A stretch of DNA of 7,243 nt, taken from NCBI GenBank assembly GCA_018821745.1, contig JAHJLU010000068.1, positions 1 through 7,243 of the forward strand, read 5' to 3'. Both the position numbers and the translations under genes were made by a program. Numbering within the stretch: position 1 is the stretch's first letter; every line of letters begins with the position of its first letter. Of the stretch, positions 1 to 5,972 are shown one piece after another. The notes beneath the pieces are model-generated. The model was not told where the DNA came from. It saw only the letters and a program-made list of their open reading frames with translations, and ran no database searches. The DNA is from Myxococcota bacterium. Its GTDB lineage: Bacteria; Myxococcota_A; Polyangia; HGW-17.

Positions 1-2
1 CC

Positions 3-464
3 GCCGGTGTCGGGAACAATGGTGTCTATATCTCTGCCACAGACATGCGGTTGTGTCATCTGGAGTCTCGTCGGGGCGGATCGTCCCATGAGTACAGGCA
101 GAGTATGTTCGCCCGATGTATCGAACGCAGGAGAGTCTATAACCGGTCCAGTTCCCAGCGGTCTGCCAGGAGTTCAGTGTCCGGCAGACATTCGGTCAGA
201 CGACCCGTCCACAAAGCTTTCCGGTATACGCCCCGTTACAGTCACAATCGTTCAAACTATTCAAACCGTAACTCAGGCGCCCGGTCACATTATTCGAACC
301 GGGGTAAAGGCTCGGGACGTAGCTCCTCGGCGGCCCGCTCCCATTCGCGCTCCTCGAGCAGGGGACGCGCCTCCCGCTCTTCATCACGCTCCTCGAGCAG
401 GGGACGCGTCTCCCGCTCTTCATCACGCTCCTCCCGGTCATCGGGCCGCAGAGGTCGTCGCTAG
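3..464 (+). CDS. C-terminal part of an Arg/Ser-rich repetitive protein (5'-truncated by window edge)
   Basis: This frame is open from the window edge to a TAG, so the true start probably lies upstream; the first in-frame ATG is at 45, with no convincing ribosome binding site. About 153 residues are visible. The first 45 or so are of mixed composition. The rest is dominated by Ser and Arg with some Tyr, Asn, His and Gly, and ends in a basic SSGRRGRR tail. A 13-residue unit, RSSSRGRASRSSS, is duplicated in tandem. The composition suggests a disordered, strongly basic tail that could bind nucleic acid, acidic polymers or the cell surface. I do not recognise a family and assign no function. Frame 1 is also open across the region (Pro/Ala/His-rich), as is a shorter stretch on the other strand, so the frame choice is not certain. 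I prefer this one because its Tyr/Asn/Ser/Arg/Gly composition resembles known low-complexity tails. Confidence 0.45.
   Translation, partial: AGVGNNGVYISATDMRLCHLESRRGGSSHEYRQSMFARCIERRRVYNRSSSQRSARSSVSGRHSVRRPVHKAFRYTPRYSHNRSNYSNRNSGARSHYSNRGKGSGRSSSAARSHSRSSSRGRASRSSSRSSSRGRVSRSSSRSSRSSGRRGRR
348..425 (+). repeat. 39-bp tandem duplication inside the RS-rich frame
   Basis: Two adjacent 39-bp copies (348-386 and 387-425) both begin CGCTCCTCGAGCAGGGGACG. They differ at one base, C versus T, which changes Ala to Val in the RS-rich frame. The first 8 bases of a third copy follow at 426-433. Because 39 is a multiple of three, the duplication keeps every frame open, and this explains why rival frames look repetitive too. 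Confidence 0.9.
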
Positions 465-516
465 TTTTCTGGCCTCTGCTCCCCTGCACCCAAACCCCTC
501 TTGTATTTGAAAAACT

Positions 517-960
517 CTATTCTTCATGCCTGGATAATTCGTTGAGAGCCGCTACCCACTCGGGAGGATTGGAGATGAGCCAGGCCGCCGAATCATCTCC
601 CCTGTCGGTCTGGAACGCGACGTACAGAAGGGGGTAGGGGGATGCCTTTCCCATGTGGGATTTACGGATCTCCATGAGGGTGATGTCATCACAGGGGATC
701 TCGATGATCTCCCGGGGCATGAGCAGATAAAACCACAGTTTTGACTTGGTGAGGACCAATGGACCGTTTCCCCGTACCTGTGTGGTGCCCCTGGAGGTGA
801 GTCCGAAAAAATTGCCGCTCACTGTTGATTTCACAATTTCTTCCGTGGAAAAATATTTGCTGATGATGGCCTGGGATTTTCGCTTCATGGTCAGGATGGC
901 CAGGGAGATGGCAATAAAGAGGACCCCGGTGACACCGAGAACAATATAGACTGCGTACAT
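517..960 (-). CDS. Membrane-anchored PH/GRAM-like conserved hypothetical protein
   Basis: This 147-residue protein has one N-terminal transmembrane helix (residues 3-24) followed by a basic KRK stop-transfer cluster, so the rest probably faces the cytoplasm. The remainder reads as a small beta-rich domain: NFFGLTSRGTTQVRGNGPL, then a strand ending in LWFYLLMP, then IIEIPCDDI. This order, with an SRG..Q.RGNG.L.LT signature, resembles a widespread uncharacterised bacterial family with a PH/GRAM-like fold, here from memory only. The partner or lipid is unknown. The ATG is well supported by AAGGAG six bases upstream (967-972). The gene converges with the RS-rich gene, 52 bp away, and diverges from the 1168 gene. 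No intrinsic terminator follows it. Confidence 0.8.
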   Translation of the reverse strand: MYAVYIVLGVTGVLFIAISLAILTMKRKSQAIISKYFSTEEIVKSTVSGNFFGLTSRGTTQVRGNGPLVLTKSKLWFYLLMPREIIEIPCDDITLMEIRKSHMGKASPYPLLYVAFQTDRGDDSAAWLISNPPEWVAALNELSRHEE

Positions 961-972
961 GGAGCGCTCCTT
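961..972 (-). promoter_or_regulatory. Shine-Dalgarno AAGGAG embedded in a 10-bp palindrome
   Basis: The AAGGAG that sets the start of the PH-like gene (967-972) overlaps the perfect palindrome GGAGCGCTCC (961-970), directly before the ATG. In RNA this could fold only as a 3-bp stem with a 4-base loop, so any masking of the ribosome binding site would be weak. Confidence 0.45.
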
Positions 973-1131
973 GGATGAATCCCGTTACCCGGATTTGCTG
1001 CGGATCAGGGACACCCTGGCTACCCTAACACAATCCTTGGTCCCGTACACCACCGGAAGAAGAGATGGGGACTTTCGCAGAACGAGAGTGTTCCATCGGG
1101 GGGGTGGCAAGGTGTTTGAACCTCCACGTCG

Positions 1132-1160
1132 TTTACACCCCTTTGGAAATGCGATAGGCT
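1132..1160 (+). promoter_or_regulatory. Possible sigma70-type promoter for the 1168 gene
   Basis: TTTACA (1132-1137, 5 of 6 matches to TTGACA), a 17-bp spacer and TAGGCT (1155-1160, which keeps the first, second and last bases of TATAAT) lie just before the ATG at 1168. Transcription would start at about 1167, giving a nearly leaderless message. That fits the lack of a clear ribosome binding site, but the -10 is poor. The rest of 961-1167 holds only a short inverted repeat, CAGGGACACCCTG (1006-1018). Confidence 0.2.
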
Positions 1161-1167
1161 GGCTCCC

Positions 1168-1668
1168 ATGACCGATGACCCGAAACGCCTCTTTGAGAAT
1201 GCGATCTCCCGTACTGCCCGCCGATGGCTGCTGACCGGAGTGGTGTCCCTGTTCATCGGTGTCATGATGGGGTGGCTCACCTTCTACTCCATGGGAGTGC
1301 TGCCACGCTGGGCCGGGCGTCTCATGGGCAGCGTATTGATTTTCGCCGGGATACTGTTTGTCTATAAAGGGTTTCTCTATAGTTTTAATCGCCTGTGTCC
1401 GCTGCGGCGCCTCCTTTTTCATGCCCCCGACCAGGTGGTGTGGGTCTATCCTCTGCACCAGCCTCAGCAGACGGAGATAAAGGGCGACACCTTTGAGACT
1501 ACTCTCATGATTGGCACCGCAAGGGGTCGCAGATATGCGGTTATCATACCCCTCTCCCGGTACACCCTCTTCTCGGACTGGATCTCGGACCGGTGTGGAC
1601 CCGTGGTGGTTGGCTATTCCGCCCTTCGGGAGAAACAGTTCACCAACGATCCGTGTGGCTTGAAGTAA
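1168..1668 (+). CDS. Two-TM membrane protein of unknown function
   Basis: The protein has 166 residues. A short hydrophilic N-terminus (1-19, with an RTARR cluster) precedes two hydrophobic helices (about 20-42 and 51-72) joined by a tight loop. A soluble C-terminal domain of about 90 residues follows, probably cytoplasmic, with beta-type stretches such as VVWVYPL and YAVIIPL. The overall shape, a helical hairpin plus a small beta domain, resembles that of the divergent 517-960 protein, but I see no real sequence similarity. I do not recognise a family. The ATG lacks a good ribosome binding site; it is chosen as the first ATG before a plausible hydrophilic leader and membrane hairpin. The stop is 12 bp from the end of the convergent transporter. 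Confidence 0.65.
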   Translation: MTDDPKRLFENAISRTARRWLLTGVVSLFIGVMMGWLTFYSMGVLPRWAGRLMGSVLIFAGILFVYKGFLYSFNRLCPLRRLLFHAPDQVVWVYPLHQPQQTEIKGDTFETTLMIGTARGRRYAVIIPLSRYTLFSDWISDRCGPVVVGYSALREKQFTNDPCGLK

Positions 1669-1680
1669 CCTTCAGATTAC

Positions 1681-3132
1681 CTAAAGACATGGAAAGACCG
1701 GGGAGGAAGAGGATAAGGATTTTGTCTTGAAATCTTTGCCCAGCCAGCCCTTGGCGAGGACGAGGAGGAGGGGAGAGGCCAGGGCGATGGAGCCGAAGAT
1801 GAGCCACATTTTTTCCGTCTGGAGGGGACCACCTTCGGGGCAGTAGCGGGTGAGGAACCAGCCGGCATAAAAAGAGGTGATAACCTTGGTCATGAACCAT
1901 GGGAACTGGGCAACGCCCATGTAGGCGCCGGTCTTGCCCTCGGGGGCGATCTCCGCGGCGTACTGGAGGAAGCGGGGCTGCCACATGGCTTCACCGATGG
2001 TCATGATGATGATGTATCCCCCCAGGGTCCAGATGTTGTTGCCGAATGCCAGCAGGAAGGCAGGCAGGGCCATTACCAGCGTTCCGAGGACCATCATGGT
2101 ATAGACCTTGGCCCGCATGGTGAGGGCGGTGACGATGGGAACCAGTATAAAAATGAGCAGAGGGTTGAAGTTGACTGCCACCTCGAAGTTGGTTCCGATC
2201 CATGTTCCGTGAAAGGCACGGGAGACGAATTTGGGGATAATCAGCCAGTTATAGGCGAAGAGAGTCTGGACGGGGATGAGGGCAAAGATGAAGAAGGCAA
2301 ACTTGGGGTCCGCCAGAGGGTGGTTTTTGAACCAGTTGATGATACCGCCCTGGGGCTTTGCGGGTTTGATTTCTGCAGGTTCTTCCTCTACGCCGTCTGC
2401 TTCATTTGCGGCGGCTTTTGCCTCTTTCTCCTTTTTCAAGCCGTCCAGGGCATCTTTGGTGGCTTTCTCTACCACGGCACGGGTGAGCAGGATTGTGGTG
2501 ACAACCAGTCCGGCGATGGTGATGCCGGTGTAAACCCACATGGTCCCGTTGATCCCGATGCTTCTTCTGATGGGAGAAAAGAAGGAGGGCAGCCACCCAC
2601 CGAGGTTCATGAGTGCGTAAAGCATGGCGTAGCCCATGGCTGCGGTTTTGGGAGTGGTAAACTGCTTGATTGCAGCGTAGGCCGCCGGCTGGTACATGCC
2701 GTATCCCAAAATAACAAAGAGGATGCCTCCCGCAGCCAGGAACATGGATGGGGACCACAACCCGCTGCCTATCCCGATATAGGGAACAACAGCCACGATG
2801 GATCGTCCGATCACCATGAGGAAGAGGGCAATGAGGATAGCCTTGCGGACCCCCCACTTGTCAGCCAGGCCGCCGAACAGGAACATGGAGAAGGTGATGC
2901 CCCACGTGAGAAAACCGACCATGTATGAGGCCCAGCTGTCATTGAGGTGCACATACTGGGAGAAGTACATGGTGAGGTATCCAAGGATGCCGAAGTAGCA
3001 CATGCCCTCAAAGAGGTAGGATACATTGATTCACCACAACGCTCGGGGCGCGTGGACGAGGTCCACGAAGGGCTGGGTTAATTCCTTGAGGGGATTGGAT
3101 TTCTCTTTGTCACCTGGTTGGGGAGCGCCCAT
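1681..3132 (-). CDS. MFS/POT-like transporter, interrupted by an in-frame UGA at codon 34
   Basis: The frame encodes 483 codons plus stop and resembles proton-coupled major-facilitator transporters related to the POT (peptide) branch. Residue numbers count from the ATG at 3132. TM1 carries the acidic residue E42 followed by CYFG, resembling the POT ExxERFxYYG motif. MFS motif A, GGLADKWGVRKA, is at about 87-98. A long Lys/Glu/Ala-rich cytoplasmic loop (about 219-277) separates the two six-helix halves. A conserved GEAMWQPRFLQYAAEIAPEG region lies in the second half. Substrate cannot be read from sequence. The ATG at 3132 has a strong AGGAG eight bases upstream. Codon 34 is TGA, between ALW and INVSYLFEG. 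Everything after it is open for 449 codons. Translation restarting at the ATG at 3003 would give 440 residues, lose half of TM1 and E42, and has only GAGGG jammed against it. The gene is probably a recently inactivated transporter, or carries a base error; recoding is possible but unsupported. Confidence 0.8.
3031..3033 (-). other. In-frame UGA codon within the transporter
   Basis: TCA on the + strand reads TGA on the coding strand, in frame with both the upstream 33 codons and the downstream 449. A single change from GGA (Gly) would create it, and from memory related transporters often carry Gly after ALW. A selenocysteine insertion element should show a hairpin with G in the apical loop. 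The nearest hairpin, CCUC-UUU-GAGG starting 15 bases after the UGA, lacks that G. Confidence 0.9.
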
Positions 3133-3146
3133 GTCGTATTCTCCTG

Positions 3147-3167
3147 GTTCCCCGCAAAGCGGGGAAC
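3147..3167 (-). promoter_or_regulatory. Perfect hairpin directly upstream of the transporter ribosome binding site
   Basis: GTTCCCCGC, a 3-base loop and GCGGGGAAC form a perfect 9-bp stem. In the transporter message it ends one base before the AGGAG (3141-3145). No U-run follows, so it is not a classical terminator. A role in message stability or in access to the ribosome binding site is inferred. Confidence 0.6.
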
Positions 3168-3195
3168 AGTTGATGTGGAAAAGCGAAACACCGGC

Positions 3196-3210
3196 TTTGG
3201 GAAGCCCAAA
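3196..3210 (-). promoter_or_regulatory. Second short hairpin in the transporter leader
   Basis: TTTGGG, a 3-base loop and CCCAAA form a perfect 6-bp stem, 28 bp upstream of the 9-bp hairpin in the same leader. No clear sigma70 promoter for the transporter was found in 3133-3380. The gap otherwise holds only the ribosome binding sites of its two divergent genes. Confidence 0.4.
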
Positions 3211-3380
3211 ACTGTTCAGGATGATTGATACAATAGATCGTACCCGTGTGGTAGTTTTTTCTCTGTAACCACCCGGATTTGTAAGGCCACCTACCCTTGC
3301 CACGTGGGGATTAGTGCTTATCTGTGTAATAACCTCAGCCTCCATGGGGGGGCGTGGGTAACGGGCTCATAAGGAGCAAA

Positions 3381-3890
3381 ATGCCGAAGAAGAATTCTCT
3401 GATCTCCTATTTCGGGGTGGCCTCCCTGGTTGTCACCTTCGCCCTCATGTGTATCGCCCAGCTTTGGTACACCATGTTCCTGCTTTTCGGGTTCGCCCTT
3501 CTGGTTGTGCTCATGCAGGGCAAGAACACCTACTGTGCCCATTACTGTCCCCTGGGAACCCTCCAGGACGTCATGGGGGAAAAGAGTCAGCGTGTCCGTG
3601 CCTTCCGTGGTGTCCGCTGGTTGAAATTCCTTCTCATTCCCGTCTTTTGGGCCGCTGTTATTTACACAACCTACCGGTTCAGGAGTCATGGCGCGCAGCT
3701 GTGGGTGTGGATGCTCAGGATTATGGTCTCCATGTTTTTCCTGGCCATGGTGCTGCAGGAGTTGCTGGGAAAGCGGTTTTTCTGTGTTCATCTGTGTCCC
3801 CTGCGTCACCCCGTTCTGGAGCCGGCTCGAAGAGCCAGAAATTGTGCGGTCAAAGGGTGTGGCGGATCCGGGAACGACTCGTCCCGGTAA
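3381..3890 (+). CDS. Compact membrane iron-sulfur protein with two CX3CP motifs (NapH/NosR/PceC-like)
   Basis: The protein has 169 residues from the ATG at 3381, which has AAGGAG four bases upstream (3371-3376); an upstream in-frame ATG at 3354 has no such site. Hydrophobic stretches at about 8-29, 30-46, 80-98 and 106-127 suggest four membrane helices. Two motifs, CAHYCP (C52, C56) and CVHLCP (C135, C139), match the CX3CP signature found in the membrane parts of NosR, NapH, MauN and PceC, which are thought to pass electrons between quinols and periplasmic or membrane partners. Usual members are longer and often carry extra ferredoxin or FMN domains; here neither is present. The tail has two more cysteines (C155, C160) and is otherwise hydrophilic. 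No dedicated partner is adjacent, so its redox partner is unknown. The stop is 22 bp from the convergent channel gene. Confidence 0.8.
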   Translation: MPKKNSLISYFGVASLVVTFALMCIAQLWYTMFLLFGFALLVVLMQGKNTYCAHYCPLGTLQDVMGEKSQRVRAFRGVRWLKFLLIPVFWAAVIYTTYRFRSHGAQLWVWMLRIMVSMFFLAMVLQELLGKRFFCVHLCPLRHPVLEPARRARNCAVKGCGGSGNDSSR

Positions 3891-3912
3891 GGTATGTGCC
3901 GGAGGGGGCAGT

Positions 3913-4716
3913 TCAGTCCAGTGGTTTGCCGCAGTGCCTGCAGAATGATCCCCGGGAGGGGGAGCGGCCGGTTTGGGCCCGGTGGAGGCGAATTTCCTCC
4001 GTGAATCCCGAGGCCAGAATTCCAGTGGGGAGGGCGAACAGTCCAATCCCCAGAATGGAGATGAAAGAGCCCAGTACCTTGCCCAGTATCGTGGCGGGAA
4101 TGACATCCCCGTATCCCACTGTGGTGAGCGTAGAGACGGCCCACCACATTGTCTGGGGAATATTGCGGAAATGGTTGGGCTGCACGGAGTTCTCCACGTA
4201 AAACATCACGCTGGCGGAGATAATAATCATAAAGATCATGATGAAGACCACGATGAGCAGCTCTTCTTTTTGGTTCCGGAACACTCTCCCCAGCAGGTGC
4301 ATGGCCTTTGAGTAGCGTCCAAGCTTGAAGATCCGGAAAATCCTGAAGAGGCGGAACACCCTGATGATTCGCATGTCGAACCCAACAATCATTGGGAGGT
4401 AAAATGGTAATATTGCTATGAGATCAATGAGAATAAGGGGAGTAAAGGCGTAGCGAAGACGACCCGTGACCGGGTGGCGATAGAGGGGATTCTCCGGGGC
4501 GGCCCAGATCCTGATCAGGTACTCCACCGTGAAAATAATAACGGAGAAAAATTCAAAATATACATAAAACTTATGAGGTTTAACTGTCTCAAAGATGACC
4601 GCGAGGATATTGCTCACGATGAGGATCAGCATGAAGAGGTCAAACACCTTGGATGAGAGATCCCCCTTCTCCGCCGGTTCGATGATCCGGTACATTTTTT
4701 TTCGAATCAAAGACAT
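3913..4716 (-). CDS. Voltage-gated potassium channel, six-TM Kch/KvAP type
   Basis: The protein has 267 residues and should form a homotetrameric K+ channel in the inner membrane. S1 is at about 25-43 and S2 at 52-70, with F62-x2-E65-x3-R69 matching the charge-transfer centre of Kv channels. S3 (93-112) carries D98. S4 (115-133) has a positive residue every third position: R116, R119, R122, R125, R128, K131. S5 is at 152-173, the selectivity filter TVGYGD at 199-204 and S6 at 212-238. The voltage sensor and filter both look intact, so the channel is probably functional. The C-terminus ends FCRHCGKPLD (C259, C262), half of a zinc-ribbon. The start at 4716 is preferred over an upstream in-frame ATG because GAGGAGGTGA lies just ahead of it (4719-4728). 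There is no RCK domain. A good promoter lies upstream. Confidence 0.92.
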   Translation of the reverse strand: MSLIRKKMYRIIEPAEKGDLSSKVFDLFMLILIVSNILAVIFETVKPHKFYVYFEFFSVIIFTVEYLIRIWAAPENPLYRHPVTGRLRYAFTPLILIDLIAILPFYLPMIVGFDMRIIRVFRLFRIFRIFKLGRYSKAMHLLGRVFRNQKEELLIVVFIMIFMIIISASVMFYVENSVQPNHFRNIPQTMWWAVSTLTTVGYGDVIPATILGKVLGSFISILGIGLFALPTGILASGFTEEIRLHRAQTGRSPSRGSFCRHCGKPLD

Positions 4717-4747
4717 GGTCACCTCCTCAATTTGGGAAAGGAGCCCC

Positions 4748-4776
4748 ATCTTATTGTGTTGTTTCCACCGTGTCAA
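4748..4776 (-). promoter_or_regulatory. Sigma70-type promoter for the potassium channel gene
   Basis: On the minus strand a perfect TTGACA (4771-4776), a 17-bp spacer and TAAGAT (4748-4753, 4 of 6 matches to TATAAT) are correctly oriented. Transcription would start near 4741, about 25 bases before the start codon, leaving room for the GAGGAGGTGA ribosome binding site. This is the best promoter match in the window. Confidence 0.65.
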
Positions 4777-4840
4777 CTTGTTAAACCCTTAATAACAGCA
4801 AACTATTTTCTGAAATGGGTAATTTGGTGCCCACGGAAAA

Positions 4841-4890
4841 GGTCGCATTTCTGCACCCTTTGTTTTCTGTCAGGGTCGCATTTTTACACC
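4841..4890. repeat. Pair of 17-bp direct repeats, GGTCGCATTTxTxCACC
   Basis: Copies at 4841-4857 and 4874-4890 match at 15 of 17 bases and are spaced 33 bp start to start, about three helical turns. They lie in the divergent gap between the channel gene and the dehydrogenase gene. Such ordered repeats can be transposase-binding sites at the end of an insertion sequence (IS21-type ends carry several) or a paired operator. No transposase gene is in the window, so this would be a remnant. Confidence 0.6.
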
Positions 4891-4899
4891 TGTTTTTCT

Positions 4900-4929
4900 T
4901 TGAAAAAAACACCCCATTGGTGATATTGT
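4900..4929 (+). promoter_or_regulatory. Sigma70-type promoter for the ornithine cyclodeaminase-family gene
   Basis: TTGAAA (4900-4905, 5 of 6), an 18-bp spacer and TATTGT (4924-4929, 4 of 6) are preceded by TG one base before the -10, making an extended -10. Transcription would start near 4936, giving a leader of about 46 bases. The -35 begins 10 bp after the second direct repeat, so a protein bound there could influence it. Confidence 0.45.
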
Positions 4930-4982
4930 GCTGAAAAATGAAGGCTGGTCCTCGGACCGCAACCTATGGGAGGAATCATCGC

Positions 4983-5963
4983 ATGACACTCATTCTTAAC
5001 CGGGACGACGTAATTTCCGTACTGACCATGGCCGATGCAATTGAGGCCGTGGAGGCTGCTTTTGCCGAGCTTGCCAGGGGGACGGCGGTGCTTCCCCTGC
5101 GAAACGCCATCACTCCACCCGATGGCCTCGCCCTGTATATGCCCGCATATCTTAAGGAAATGGGAGCCCTGGCCTGTAAGGTTGTAACAGTTTATAAAAA
5201 TAATCCACGGGACTTCGACATGCCCACCACCATCGGCAAGGTGCTGCTCCAGGACCCGAGGACCGGTGATGTGATCTGCATTATGGATGGCGGGTATCTC
5301 ACGGCTGTGCGCACAGGCGCTGTCAGTGGTGTGGCCACCCGCTACCTGGCGAAGAATGAAAAGGCCATGTGTGTTGGTGTTTTCGGCGCTGGGGTGCAGG
5401 CAAAAATGCAGCTGTGGGCCATGTGTGAGGTCCGCGATATTATCAAGGCCTATGTCCACGATATTTCTGAAGAAGCGGCAGATGCTTTTGTGCGTGAGAT
5501 GGGTGAAAAATTGAGTATCGAGGTGGTCCGGGCGTCATCCGGGCAGGAGATTCTGGAGCAGTGCTCCATTATCTGCACCGCCACCTCCTCTGCGATCCCG
5601 CTGTTCAATGGAGAGCTGCTCAGGGAGGGGACACACATCAACGGCATAGGCAGCCACACTCCAGGGGCCCGTGAACTCGATACCGCCACCATCCAGCGGT
5701 CCCTCTTTGTTGGGGACAGCAGGGAAGCCTGCTTGAAGGAGGCGGGTGATATCATTATCCCCATTGCCGAAGGAAGCGTCAATGATGACCACATTTTTGC
5801 CGAGCTCGGGGAGGTCATTGTCGGGCAAAAGGCGGGACGTGTAGCTTCCAGTCAGATCACCCTCTTTAAATCCAACGGGCTGGCTATCCAGGATGCCGCT
5901 ACTGCTAAAATAATTTATAATATGGCGGTTAAAAAGGGCATCGGGACGCAGATACGCATCTAA
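4983..5963 (+). CDS. Ornithine cyclodeaminase/mu-crystallin-family NAD(P)-dependent enzyme
   Basis: The protein has 326 residues, the usual length for the family. Members include ornithine cyclodeaminase, archaeal-type alanine dehydrogenase and pyrroline-2-carboxylate/ketimine reductases, all cytoplasmic. K66 (GALACK) and R110 (TAVRTG) match the expected substrate carboxylate-binding residues. The Rossmann nucleotide loop VGVFGAGVQAK is at 131-141, and SNGLAIQDAA (297-306, with D304) is the conserved C-terminal segment. In Pseudomonas ornithine cyclodeaminase the catalytic Asp lies in GGDCPGKTEL; here the matching stretch is GSHTPGAREL (223-232), without that Asp. A true cyclodeaminase is thus unlikely, and an imine reductase or alanine-dehydrogenase-like activity is more plausible, though this is inference. 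The start is set by GGGAGGAA (4968-4975), seven bases before the ATG. An upstream in-frame ATG at 4938 would add 15 residues with no good ribosome binding site. Confidence 0.9.
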   Translation: MTLILNRDDVISVLTMADAIEAVEAAFAELARGTAVLPLRNAITPPDGLALYMPAYLKEMGALACKVVTVYKNNPRDFDMPTTIGKVLLQDPRTGDVICIMDGGYLTAVRTGAVSGVATRYLAKNEKAMCVGVFGAGVQAKMQLWAMCEVRDIIKAYVHDISEEAADAFVREMGEKLSIEVVRASSGQEILEQCSIICTATSSAIPLFNGELLREGTHINGIGSHTPGARELDTATIQRSLFVGDSREACLKEAGDIIIPIAEGSVNDDHIFAELGEVIVGQKAGRVASSQITLFKSNGLAIQDAATAKIIYNMAVKKGIGTQIRI

Positions 5964-5972
5964 GAAATTTCA

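Noticed and set aside
348..433. CRISPR array
   Set aside because: The 39-bp units abut with no spacers and keep a reading frame; this is a coding tandem repeat.
7..510. Pro/Ala-rich frame 1 alternative to the RS-rich protein
   Set aside because: It is also open from the window edge, but its repetitive part is explained by the 39-bp duplication read in another frame, and it has no recognisable domain. Kept as a stated doubt on the first CDS.
1105..1120. Sigma54-like TGGCAAGGTGTTTGAA
   Set aside because: The -24 half and spacing fit, but the conserved GC of the -12 element is GA. No sigma54 activator or upstream site is visible.
985..1458. 157-residue minus-strand open frame
   Set aside because: It overlaps the two-TM gene antisense, has no ribosome binding site, and its composition is shadow-like (His, Pro, Gly, Arg).
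2209..2928. 239-residue plus-strand open frame rich in Gly, Asp and Glu
   Set aside because: It is the complement of the transporter gene; membrane-protein codons read backwards commonly give such acidic frames.
2980..3030. SECIS-like fold downstream of the transporter UGA
   Set aside because: A CCUC/GAGG hairpin lies at a suitable distance, and GUAUCC/GGAUAC could pair around it. The apical loop is UUU with no G, and the site has no redox motif.
3868..3887. CCGGGA/TCCCGG hairpin at the end of the iron-sulfur gene
   Set aside because: It has only six base pairs with an 8-base loop, lies within the coding sequence, and has no T-run after it.
4891..4911. AT-rich inverted repeat TGTTTTT/AAAAACA as a terminator
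   Set aside because: It has no GC in the stem, lies between divergent genes where no terminator is needed, and overlaps the proposed -35 element.
4884..5459. 191-residue minus-strand open frame
   Set aside because: It lies antisense to the clearly real cyclodeaminase-family gene and has no family features.
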